A stretch of DNA of 13,124 nt, from contig JAGCGE010000119.1 in the NCBI GenBank assembly GCA_017649745.1, forward strand, positions 1 to 13,124, read 5' to 3'. The notes beneath the pieces are model-generated. The model did not search any database and was not told the origin of the DNA. It saw only the letters and a list, made by a program, of their open reading frames with translations. Position 1 is the stretch's first letter, and every line of letters begins with the position of its first letter. The position numbers were made by a program, and so were the translations under genes. This document shows positions 6,930 through 13,124 of this stretch, piece after piece. The DNA comes from Clostridiales bacterium (GTDB lineage: Bacteria; Bacillota_A; Clostridia; Saccharofermentanales; Saccharofermentanaceae).

Positions 6930-7685
6930 ATGACAAACATAATCAAGACTAACAAACTTTGTAAGACATTTTCGAACGGCGGTGTTCAGCAGCATGTTTT
7001 TCAGAACATCGACCTCGAGATCAGGGAAGGCGACTTCACGATCATAATGGGTGCGAGCGGTGCAGGTAAGTCCACACTTCTTTATGCACTTTCGGGAATG
7101 GATAAGCCGACACTCGGCAACATCGATTTCGACGGAACAGACATCACGAAACTTAATTCAGATAAGCTCGCGCTCTTCAGGAGAGATCACTGTGGATTCG
7201 TTTTCCAGCAGACATACCTTGTAGATTCAATGAGTGTTCTCGATAACGTACTTGCAGCAGGATACCTCATGAACAACAACAGAAAAGAGGTTGTAGCTAA
7301 GGCTAAGGAGATCTTAAAGTCAGTCGATATCGACGAATCTTTGTGGAATAAGTTCCCGACTCAGATCTCCGGCGGTGAGGCTCAGAGAGTAGGTATCGCA
7401 AGAGCTCTTATCAATACGCCGAAGCTCGTTTTCGCAGATGAGCCGACAGGTGCTCTTAATTCCAAGACAGGTAAGGCAGTTCTCGATGCGCTTACCAAGT
7501 TTAACAATAACGGACAGTCGATCGTAATGGTCACACATGATATCACAAGTGCAAGAAGAGGTAACAGGATCCTCTATGTAAAAGACGGTGAGATCGCAGG
7601 TGAATGTGAACTCGGTAAGTATGTATCAGGAGATAAGGAACGTCACCAGATGCTTCGTGATTTCTTAGGCGGAATGGGGTGGTAA
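6930..7685 (+). CDS. ABC transporter ATP-binding protein (MacB/LolD type)
   Basis: The 251-aa ATPase energises the FtsX-like permease encoded two bases downstream. It carries Walker A GASGAGKST (41-49), Q-loop VFQQTYL (Gln93/94), signature ISGGEAQR (146-153), Walker B LVFADEP (D170, catalytic E171) and H-loop H203 in MVTHD. The D-loop reads GALN, with Asn177 where most family members have Asp. The start at 6930 is set by a strong AAGGAGG site 9 bp upstream; the in-frame ATG at 6891 would include the promoter region and has no such site. The gene is probably induced by the upstream two-component system, as in peptide-antibiotic detoxification and cell-envelope stress modules, but the substrate is unknown. 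Confidence 0.96.
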   Translation: MTNIIKTNKLCKTFSNGGVQQHVFQNIDLEIREGDFTIIMGASGAGKSTLLYALSGMDKPTLGNIDFDGTDITKLNSDKLALFRRDHCGFVFQQTYLVDSMSVLDNVLAAGYLMNNNRKEVVAKAKEILKSVDIDESLWNKFPTQISGGEAQRVGIARALINTPKLVFADEPTGALNSKTGKAVLDALTKFNNNGQSIVMVTHDITSARRGNRILYVKDGEIAGECELGKYVSGDKERHQMLRDFLGGMGW

Positions 7686-7686
7686 T

Positions 7687-10035
7687 ATGAATAAACTGCT
7701 CCTTCTTACCAAGTCACACATCAAGAAGAATAAGGGTTCATCCGCAGGTCTTGCAGTTCTTATGCTGATCGCGGGAATGCTCATAGGATTGTCACTTCTC
7801 TTAATGCTCGATGCAGTCTCTCTTGCAAAGACTGAGGCAGTGAGATTAAATGCAGGTGACGGCTTTATCAAGGTCTATGGTGATCTCGAAAAATATGACG
7901 ACGGATTCATCGCCGATTGTCTCGGAGATGATGTCGAGGATTTCGAAGTAAACAGAACACTGGGATATTCCGATATGCCGCTACCGTTCGGTGACAGTAC
8001 CATCTCTAACGACGTTATAATCTCTGATAAGAGTGCTTTCGACAGAAGACTGTCAGTCGTCGAGATCGTGGATGAGGATGCATCCATTACATCCGACTAT
8101 GTTATCCTGCCATATGTCTTTCATACTTCAGGTAAATTCAATGTAGGTGACAAGTTCTCTTTCGATCTTCAGAACAGGAAGTTCGATCTTACCATCAGAG
8201 GTTTTGTGATCGCACCGTATTTCGGTGTTACAAATGCCGGTAATCTCGAAGTGATCGTTGATGATGAGACATATAACGAGATCTACGAATCGGATATCGA
8301 TTCACAGGAATGCCTACTCATACCTTTCAAGCTCAAGGACGGAGTAAAGGAATCCAAGTTTGCCATTGAAGCACAGAATACATTCATGTCCAAGGCACCC
8401 GAGTCTGATATGCAGTTCGCATCTGTCGATGAGGTCATTCTCGCAAGAACATTCATGTCACTCATCATCGCAGTATCCAACATCGTTACGACATCAGTGA
8501 TCCTTATCGTTATCCTTCTTATGCTCGTGAGCAATATCACGAATTACGTAAGAGAGAACATGAAGACTATCGGTGCACTTAAAGCTATCGGATACACGAG
8601 CAAAGATCTTAATAAGTCACTCATCCTTCTGTTCCTGATCCTTGCCGTCATCGGTTCATTGATCGGTACGGTATGCGCTTACCTCATCATGCCGATCGTA
8701 TCAAAGTTCGCGATCGCTCAGATGGGTCTTCCGTATCACGTATCATTCAATCTTCTTGCATCCTTCGTGCCTTTTGTTGCGATCGTAACTTATACGTTCC
8801 TCGTATCTGTTCTGGCACTTCGCAAGATCAGAAAGATCGAGCCTATCGTAGCTCTTCGTGAAGGAACGGAAAGCCACAACTTCAAGAAGAACCACTTCGC
8901 ACTCGAGAAGTCTTCATCAGGTCTTAATCTCAACCTCGGTCTTAAGACTATGATGACAAACCGCAAGCAGAACATCATAACCTTCTTTATCGTAGGCGCT
9001 ATCGTATTCCTTTGCACGATGTCACTTCTCATGTTCGAAAACTTTAACCGTAATCCGAAGTACGAGATCATGACCTTCGAAAAATGCGGCGTTTCCATTA
9101 CTTTCGATGCTGAGACTAAGGACGAGGCAGCCGAATTCATAAGCAGGAACGGCGGCGAAAATCCGAGAGAGATCGACTCCATCCATGTTACTTACAACAA
9201 AGAAGACAAGCTCCTGGTCAAAGTCGTTGAAGATACTTCAAAGCTTGAAAGCAATAGTGGCTGCTATAAGGGAAGAGTTCCTGAATATGATAACGAGATC
9301 GCGGTAAGCGGAAAATTCGCGAAGGATTACGGTTTTAGTATTGGTGATGAGGTCAAGATCGTTTACGGTGACAGTTCATTCTCGTACATCATTTCCGGAT
9401 TTATCCAGTCAGCTAACAATCTCGGCCGAGAAGGCGTATTGACTAAGGCAGGTGCAGAACACCTTGTAGATTTCACGAATATGCCGGCAACTTTCTGTGC
9501 TGATACAAAGGATTCAGATGCATCGCGCGAATTGATCGAGAAGTGCTCTGATAAATACGGCAGTCATATCTTGTCCAAGGTCGATGTCCACGATGCGCTC
9601 GCAGGTTCACTTAGTACATTCAGCGGACTTTCCACGATGATGCTCGTTATCATCAGCATTATCTCCGCGATCGTTATCGTCCTCGTTCTCTTCCTTCTCA
9701 TCAAGGCACTGATCTATAACAAACGTAAGGATTATGGTATCTACAAAGCGATCGGTTATACATCGAAGGATCTGATCCTTCAGACAGCTCTGAGCTTCAT
9801 GCCTTCGATCATGATCTCGACTGTTATCTTCGCAGTAGTCTCATACTATATTGCAAATCCGTATATGAACATCGCGATGATCTCATTCGGTATCTGTAAA
9901 GCAGACTTTGATATCCCGATCCCGGGTCTTATCATCATCGCAGTATTGATCAACATCCTGTCATTCTTCTTCGCTCTTTTCGAAGCAAGAAAGATCAAGA
10001 AGATCGAAGCCTATAACATGCTCGTAGCTGAATAA
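7687..10035 (+). CDS. FtsX-like ABC transporter permease, two-domain, 782 aa
   Basis: The protein is built as two similar halves. The first half has TM1 (about 18-41), a large extracytoplasmic domain (about 45-255) and three TM segments (about 258-285, 311-339, 355-378). The second half has TM5 (about 429-450), an extracytoplasmic domain (about 455-645) and three TM segments (about 647-675, 703-725, 745-768). Each half contains the identical decapeptide KAIGYTSKDL just after its second TM segment, at 299-308 and 687-696, marking the FtsX core. This eight-TM layout with two outer domains differs from the ten-TM BceB type with one large loop. Proteins of this kind use ATP hydrolysis to move or extract amphipathic substrates at the outer membrane face rather than to transport across it. 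The start codon follows GGGGTGG at a short distance and lies one base after the ATPase stop, so the pair is translationally coupled. Confidence 0.96.
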   Translation: MNKLLLLTKSHIKKNKGSSAGLAVLMLIAGMLIGLSLLLMLDAVSLAKTEAVRLNAGDGFIKVYGDLEKYDDGFIADCLGDDVEDFEVNRTLGYSDMPLPFGDSTISNDVIISDKSAFDRRLSVVEIVDEDASITSDYVILPYVFHTSGKFNVGDKFSFDLQNRKFDLTIRGFVIAPYFGVTNAGNLEVIVDDETYNEIYESDIDSQECLLIPFKLKDGVKESKFAIEAQNTFMSKAPESDMQFASVDEVILARTFMSLIIAVSNIVTTSVILIVILLMLVSNITNYVRENMKTIGALKAIGYTSKDLNKSLILLFLILAVIGSLIGTVCAYLIMPIVSKFAIAQMGLPYHVSFNLLASFVPFVAIVTYTFLVSVLALRKIRKIEPIVALREGTESHNFKKNHFALEKSSSGLNLNLGLKTMMTNRKQNIITFFIVGAIVFLCTMSLLMFENFNRNPKYEIMTFEKCGVSITFDAETKDEAAEFISRNGGENPREIDSIHVTYNKEDKLLVKVVEDTSKLESNSGCYKGRVPEYDNEIAVSGKFAKDYGFSIGDEVKIVYGDSSFSYIISGFIQSANNLGREGVLTKAGAEHLVDFTNMPATFCADTKDSDASRELIEKCSDKYGSHILSKVDVHDALAGSLSTFSGLSTMMLVIISIISAIVIVLVLFLLIKALIYNKRKDYGIYKAIGYTSKDLILQTALSFMPSIMISTVIFAVVSYYIANPYMNIAMISFGICKADFDIPIPGLIIIAVLINILSFFFALFEARKIKKIEAYNMLVAE

Positions 10036-10061
10036 CTCCCCCTGATATTTTATATCCGTAC

Positions 10062-10090
10062 AAGGCCTGTACCTCACTGGTACGGGCCTT
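10062..10090. terminator. Hairpin terminator between convergent genes
   Basis: AAGGCCTGTACC and GGTACGGGCCTT form a 12-bp stem with one G-U pair and a 5-nt loop. It starts 26 bp after the permease stop, and a T-rich stretch (ATTTCTTC) follows on the plus strand. The stop codon of the convergent minus-strand gene lies in the right arm, so the hairpin may serve both genes, mainly the plus strand. Confidence 0.7.
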
Positions 10091-10505
10091 ATTTCTTCAG
10101 AAGGATAAAGACGCAGGCGATACCTACGGGAAGAACGATGAAAAGGAACAACGGATTCATCTTCTCGGGAGAGTTGCCTGCATAACACGTTGACGGATCG
10201 TCCGGATCATAGTGGACATCGATCTTATCATGCATGAAGTGCTCGACAGAATCTTTACCTGATGCGTAGTAAACACTGCCGTTGACATCAAATCTTGCAC
10301 CGACGCTCTTATACGTTGGCATCAGATAATTCTGATAGCCCGGTTGGGAATCGCAGTTTTCATAAACTTCTCCGACTGTAACGGCGGTACATTCTGAAGT
10401 TATCTTATTAGCATATATGAGCTGATAGATATAGATACCCGACAATGAAACCATGCCGAGAATGATACAGATAACTAACAAGATTTTAAGACCGTTGTTT
10501 CTCAT
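10089..10505 (-). CDS. DUF3592-like membrane protein, 138 aa
   Basis: With the ATG at 10505 the product has 138 residues: an N-terminal TM segment (about 6-28), an outer domain of about 85 residues and a C-terminal TM segment (about 118-136) ending in two lysines. The middle part fits the DUF3592 pattern: a TAVTVGEV strand, a FDVNGSVYYASG segment and a VHYDPDDPSTCYAG ending. This family has no defined biochemical role. The start at 10505 is supported by AAAGGATC with a 6-bp gap; the in-frame ATG at 10562 has no ribosome binding site. The gene is convergent with the permease and divergent from the riboswitch transcript. Confidence 0.85.
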   Translation of the reverse strand: MRNNGLKILLVICIILGMVSLSGIYIYQLIYANKITSECTAVTVGEVYENCDSQPGYQNYLMPTYKSVGARFDVNGSVYYASGKDSVEHFMHDKIDVHYDPDDPSTCYAGNSPEKMNPLFLFIVLPVGIACVFILLKK

Positions 10506-10568
10506 ATATGATCCTTTCAGAGTGTTTCTTACATTAAACCATAAATCGAAAAAAATGATCATTCAGGG

Positions 10569-10596
10569 TTGACATATGATTATATGCACATATAAT
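10569..10596 (+). promoter_or_regulatory. Consensus promoter of the riboswitch transcript
   Basis: TTGACA (10569-10574) and TATAAT (10591-10596) both match the sigma-A consensus perfectly and are separated by 16 bp. Transcription should begin near 10603, immediately before the conserved aptamer. It is the strongest promoter in the window by sequence. Confidence 0.85.
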
Positions 10597-10602
10597 AAAA
10601 CC

Positions 10603-10697
10603 TGGATTAGGGAGTAGTTTGCATATGCTAATTAAGCATGTGTAGCATATATCGTCATCACGGGATCTTCCCCGGTATATGTTGTCGGAAACGAGAC
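10603..10697 (+). promoter_or_regulatory. yybP-ykoY-type Mn2+ riboswitch aptamer
   Basis: The conserved blocks of the yybP-ykoY family appear in order: GGGAGTAG (10610-10617), TCGTCATCACGGG (about 10651-10664), CCCCGGT (10670-10676) and GGAAACGAGAC (10687-10697). Between the first two lies a 9-bp hairpin GCATATGCT / AGCATGTGT. ATATA pairs with TATAT and GGG with CCC to form the second arm, placing the conserved loop segments opposite each other as in known Mn2+ sensors. In this family Mn2+ binding stabilises the aptamer and usually turns expression on. The closing stem (5' ATTAG against 3' TTTTC) is weak compared with the usual AAAGG/CCTTT pairing, so it may be partly degenerate. No Mn exporter gene follows. 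The identification rests on motif recall and hand folding. Confidence 0.82.
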
Positions 10698-10735
10698 TTT
10701 TCTGCATTTAGGGTGCAGCAGATTCTCGTTTTTTT
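10689..10735 (+). terminator. Riboswitch expression-platform terminator
   Basis: AAACGAGA (10689-10696) pairs perfectly with TCTCGTTT (10724-10731). Inside it CTGCA/TGCAG, or the alternative TCTGC/GCAGA, forms an inner stem, and a run of seven T ends at 10735. The 5' arm is the conserved GGAAACGAGAC block of the aptamer, so aptamer and terminator are mutually exclusive. This predicts termination without ligand and readthrough with ligand. Confidence 0.85.
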
Positions 10736-10759
10736 GTTGCCCAAAAGGAGGTGACTTCT

Positions 10760-10795
10760 ATGTTCCGACAACATGATCTCAAGTGTTTCAAATGA
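10760..10795 (+). CDS. Possible 11-codon leader or remnant ORF (MFRQHDLKCFK)
   Basis: AAAAGGAGGTGA ends 8 bp before this ATG, one of the best ribosome binding sites in the window, yet the frame closes after 11 codons at TGA 10793-10795. It is the first translatable sequence after the riboswitch terminator. It could be a short regulatory peptide, or the 5' stub of a lost Mn2+-controlled gene. Codons 2-5 (10763-10774) are an exact reverse complement of aptamer positions 10679-10690. A 20-codon overlapping frame from 10773 (starting MISSVSNEYVKSAQ) has no ribosome binding site at a suitable distance. Translation is not proven. Confidence 0.4.
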   Translation: MFRQHDLKCFK

Positions 10796-10824
10796 ATATG
10801 TGAAATCTGCACAAGAATTCATTG

Positions 10825-10853
10825 TTGACAGTTAGCATGGACTAACATAAAAT
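10825..10853 (+). promoter_or_regulatory. Promoter of the second ABC exporter, with inverted repeat in the spacer
   Basis: TTGACA (10825-10830) is a perfect -35 box; TAAAAT (10848-10853) matches the -10 consensus at five of six positions; the spacer is exactly 17 bp. The spacer contains GTTAG-CATGGA-CTAAC (10831-10846), a 5-bp-arm inverted repeat placed where a repressor would block polymerase. The promoter can drive the exporter independently of the riboswitch. Confidence 0.75.
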
Positions 10854-10854
10854 A

Positions 10855-10876
10855 CATATGAACAGATATTCATATG
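10855..10876. repeat. Inverted repeat CATATGAA-N6-TTCATATG in the exporter leader
   Basis: Two perfect 8-bp arms flank a 6-bp centre directly after the -10 box and before the ribosome binding site. A third CATATG follows at 10887, so CATATG recurs at 10855, 10871 and 10887, exactly 16 bp apart. It may be an operator for an unlinked repressor; an RNA hairpin is also possible. Confidence 0.6.
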
Positions 10877-10895
10877 AAGAAGGGAGCATATGTTC

Positions 10896-11606
10896 ATGGT
10901 TAAAGAAACATTTTTGACGGTAAGTAACGTTTATAAGGCATTTGGAGAAGGCGACAGCAGGCAGGAAGTACTGAGAGGAATGGATTTTACGGTAGCAAAA
11001 GGCGAGTTTTGTGTATTGCTCGGCCCGTCAGGTTCCGGAAAATCCACTCTCCTCAATATCATCGGAGGAATAGATAGCGCTGATGACGGTTATATCTCGA
11101 TCGCAGGCGATAAGCTCCGCGATATGAATGAGAAGGCGCTAACGATGTACAGAAGAAAGCACTTAGGTTATGTGTTTCAGCTCTACAATCTAATTCCTAA
11201 TCTCAATGTAAAAGAGAATATCGAGGTAGGTGCTTATCTTTCAGATGATCCGCTCGATATCGATGAACTTCTCAACACATTAGGATTGTGGGATCACAGA
11301 TACAAACTTCCGAACCAGTTATCAGGCGGTCAGCAGCAGAGGACTTCTATCGGAAGAGCGATCGTAAAAAATCCGGATATCCTTCTTTGTGATGAACCGA
11401 CAGGAGCACTCGATTACAACACTTCAAAGGAGATCTTAAAGCTCATCGAAGATGTTAATCAGAAATATGGTAATACCGTTATCATGGTTACTCACAATAA
11501 TGCCATTCAGGATATGGCAGATCATACCATCAAACTTCGTGATGGAAAGGTTCGTAAGAACATTATCAACGACAACAAAATAAGTGCTACTGAACTTGAT
11601 TGGTAA
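10896..11606 (+). CDS. ABC transporter ATP-binding protein (second exporter)
   Basis: The 236-aa ATPase of the MacB/LolD type has Walker A GPSGSGKST (43-51), Q-loop Gln95 in YVFQLYNL, signature LSGGQQQR (142-149), Walker B ILLCDEP (D166, catalytic E167), D-loop Asp173 in GALD and H-loop H200 in MVTHN. All catalytic motifs are canonical, unlike the GALN variant in the first exporter. I chose 10896 because GGGAG ends 9 bp upstream; the ATG at 10890 is only 3 bp from it. It partners with the permease encoded 11 bp downstream. Its promoter is at 10825, and readthrough from the upstream riboswitch is possible because no terminator is visible after 10735. Confidence 0.96.
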   Translation: MVKETFLTVSNVYKAFGEGDSRQEVLRGMDFTVAKGEFCVLLGPSGSGKSTLLNIIGGIDSADDGYISIAGDKLRDMNEKALTMYRRKHLGYVFQLYNLIPNLNVKENIEVGAYLSDDPLDIDELLNTLGLWDHRYKLPNQLSGGQQQRTSIGRAIVKNPDILLCDEPTGALDYNTSKEILKLIEDVNQKYGNTVIMVTHNNAIQDMADHTIKLRDGKVRKNIINDNKISATELDW

Positions 11607-11617
11607 GAGGTGATCAA

Positions 11618-13124
11618 ATGGCTGGAAAGAAGATTAGAAATCCACTCATTAAAAGACTTCCGAGAGAGTTCATCGGTGAGTGGAAAAAATATCTTGTTGT
11701 ATTCATCTTCCTTGTTGCGATCATTGCATCCGTATCAGGTATGTATGTCGCCAATAGATCCATGCTCAATGCAGCAGAGGAAGGTATCGAAAAGTATAAG
11801 CGAGAGGACGGAAATTTCGAGCTTAAGGAAAGAGCGTCCGAAGAACTGATCGCAGGGATAGAGAACGGAGAAAATGCGGATCTTCTGAGTGTTTTCGAAG
11901 AAAAGGGTAAGGAAGAATTAGACAAGGATTTCGATGAAAAGTTCAAGGAAGAATTCGATAAGAATTTCGATGAAGAAGTTGAAAAGAATGTAAGAGAAAG
12001 TGTTAAGGATCTCGATCTGACAGAAGAACAGATCGAGAAGACAGTAAGCGATTCGATCGAGGAAGCAAGAGCTTCGGAAGATTACAAGAAAGCTTATGAC
12101 GAAGCATACGGCGAAGCTTATGATGAAGCGCTGAACGAAGTAAATGAAGAGGTCAAAAAAGAGTACAACAAGGCAGTTAAGAAGTTTGAACTCGATAAGA
12201 ATAACGAGGCAGTAAAAGGCGTACAGATCTATGAGAATTTCTTTGAGGATTTGAGCGAAGACGGCGATAAGAAGATCAGGATATTTAAGCTTCAGGATGA
12301 GGTGAATATTCCAAGTGTATTTGACGGAACTTTACCGACTGATAAGAACAGTATCGCGATCGACAGAATGCATGCGGATAATGCAGGACTTAAGATCGGC
12401 GACATGATCAACGTTAACGGAAGAGACCTGAAGATCACAGCGCTCATCGCACTCCCTAATTATTCAACGCTGTATTCTGACAATTCTGACACGATGTTTG
12501 ATGCCATTCACTTTGATGTAGGTGTAGTGGTACCGGAACTTTTTGATGAGTTAACCGATGAAGGCATCAGATATTCTTATGCTTGGAGATATGAGACAAG
12601 ACCGGCTGATGAGGAAGAGGAGAATGCTCTTTCGGAAAGGTTCCTTAAAGTAGTCATTACTCAGGTTCTTGCCGATGATAACAGCTTGGAAGATTATCTT
12701 CCTTCATACCTCAATCAGGCGATCAATTTCGCTACTGATGACTTCTCGAAAGACCTCGGAATGGTCGGTGTGTTCATGGATATCTTCATGATCGTTATTG
12801 CATTCATTTTCGGTGTAACGATAAGCAGCACTATAGCTAAAGAGTCTAAGGTCATAGGTACATTGAGAGCATCGGGATATACCAGAGGTGAACTGATAAG
12901 ACACTATATATCTGTTCCTATCATCATTACGATACTTGCAGCGATCGTAGGTAATATCCTCGGTTATACGTGCTTCAAGGATATCGTAGCTTCTATGTAT
13001 TACAACAGCTACAGCCTGCCGACATTTAAGGTTGTCTGGAGTACGGAGGCTTTCTACAAGACAACCCTGATACCGTTCGCGATCATGTTCCTTGTAAATC
13101 TCATCGTCATAACCTATAAACTCA
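11618..13124 (+). CDS. FtsX-like ABC permease with long charged helical insertion (partial, C-terminus off window)
   Basis: The frame is open for 502 codons to the right edge. After a basic N-terminus comes TM1 (about 25-45), then a highly charged, Glu/Lys/Asp-rich predicted helical stretch (about 50-205), then a MacB-like outer domain (about 205-375, with LKIGDMINVNGRDLKI), TM2 (about 383-406), the FtsX core KVIGTLRASGYTRGEL, TM3 (about 429-452) and the start of TM4. Within the charged stretch aromatic residues recur every four positions: Phe at 105, 109, 113 and 117 and Tyr at 156, 160, 164 and 168. FtsX permeases with coiled-coil insertions are known in Firmicutes and are thought to reach outward in the cell envelope. 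AGAGGTG precedes the ATG by 5-6 bp. The substrate is unknown; a second permease half is expected beyond the window. Confidence 0.93.
   Translation, partial: MAGKKIRNPLIKRLPREFIGEWKKYLVVFIFLVAIIASVSGMYVANRSMLNAAEEGIEKYKREDGNFELKERASEELIAGIENGENADLLSVFEEKGKEELDKDFDEKFKEEFDKNFDEEVEKNVRESVKDLDLTEEQIEKTVSDSIEEARASEDYKKAYDEAYGEAYDEALNEVNEEVKKEYNKAVKKFELDKNNEAVKGVQIYENFFEDLSEDGDKKIRIFKLQDEVNIPSVFDGTLPTDKNSIAIDRMHADNAGLKIGDMINVNGRDLKITALIALPNYSTLYSDNSDTMFDAIHFDVGVVVPELFDELTDEGIRYSYAWRYETRPADEEEENALSERFLKVVITQVLADDNSLEDYLPSYLNQAINFATDDFSKDLGMVGVFMDIFMIVIAFIFGVTISSTIAKESKVIGTLRASGYTRGELIRHYISVPIIITILAAIVGNILGYTCFKDIVASMYYNSYSLPTFKVVWSTEAFYKTTLIPFAIMFLVNLIVITYKL

Noticed and set aside
8790..9182. 130-codon minus-strand frame inside the permease gene
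   Set aside because: Its sequence is rich in Ser, Arg and Leu without domain features, and it is antisense to a continuous FtsX permease frame.
4906..10035. Canonical bacitracin-type Bce module (BceRSAB)
   Set aside because: The gene order is similar, but the kinase has a sizeable outer sensor region and the permease has two outer domains and about eight membrane segments rather than the BceB layout, so no bce gene names were given.
10506..10562. Upstream ATG at 10562 for the DUF3592-like protein
   Set aside because: There is no ribosome binding site there, while 10505 has AAAGGATC at a good distance and starts just before the signal-anchor helix.
11940..12150. Direct DNA repeats in the charged part of the second permease, considered as a mobile or tandem-repeat element
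   Set aside because: The periodicity is in amino acids (Phe/Tyr every four residues) with varied codons, so it is a protein feature rather than a DNA repeat.
1..13124. CRISPR arrays, tRNA or rRNA genes, insertion sequences and phage genes
   Set aside because: I saw no regularly spaced identical repeats with spacers, no cloverleaf or rRNA motifs, no transposase or integrase motifs and no terminal inverted repeats.

Overview
The window looks like chromosomal DNA of a Gram-positive Clostridia-type bacterium (Lachnospiraceae/Oscillospiraceae-like). The base composition is moderately AT-rich, genes have purine-rich Shine-Dalgarno sites (AAGGAGG-like), promoters are sigma-A-like, and there is a probable Mn2+ riboswitch with an intrinsic terminator and several FtsX-type ABC exporters typical of Firmicutes. 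The lower-rank assignment is inference. I see no phage, transposon, CRISPR, tRNA or rRNA.

Positions 1-2870 hold a minus-strand pair: a TetR-type repressor followed, one base after its stop codon, by a large ATP/PEP-synthase-like phosphotransferase that runs off the left edge. The order of domains (ATP-binding domain first, swivelling His domain last) resembles rifampicin phosphotransferase rather than true PEP synthase. A sigma-A-like promoter with a perfect 18-bp palindrome just after its -10 box is the likely TetR autoregulatory operator.

Positions 2870-4740 hold two more minus-strand genes: a GGDEF diguanylate cyclase candidate with its own extended -10 promoter and a terminator, and a 104-aa protein of unknown function.

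Positions 4842-10090 hold a plus-strand signalling and export module: OmpR-type response regulator, histidine kinase, ABC ATPase and a 782-aa two-domain FtsX-like permease. The regulator and kinase share a promoter. The ATPase-permease pair is preceded by four TTAAG/TTAAA units spaced 11, 11 and 10 bp, ending at the -35 position of a promoter with a good -10 box. That is the expected geometry of a promoter activated by the adjacent response regulator. The module ends at a strong hairpin shared with a convergent DUF3592-type membrane protein gene.

Positions 10569-13124 are the most unusual part. A consensus promoter drives a probable yybP-ykoY (Mn2+) riboswitch whose conserved 3' end doubles as the 5' arm of a terminator. 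No manganese exporter follows. Instead there is an 11-codon ORF with an excellent ribosome binding site, whose codons 2-5 are an exact 12-nt reverse complement of part of the aptamer. A second promoter, with palindromic elements, and a second ABC ATPase/FtsX permease pair then follow; the permease runs off the right edge and carries a long charged helical insertion with 4-residue periodic segments. Whether the riboswitch feeds the exporter by readthrough, or is a relic or an independent leader RNA, is the main open question here.
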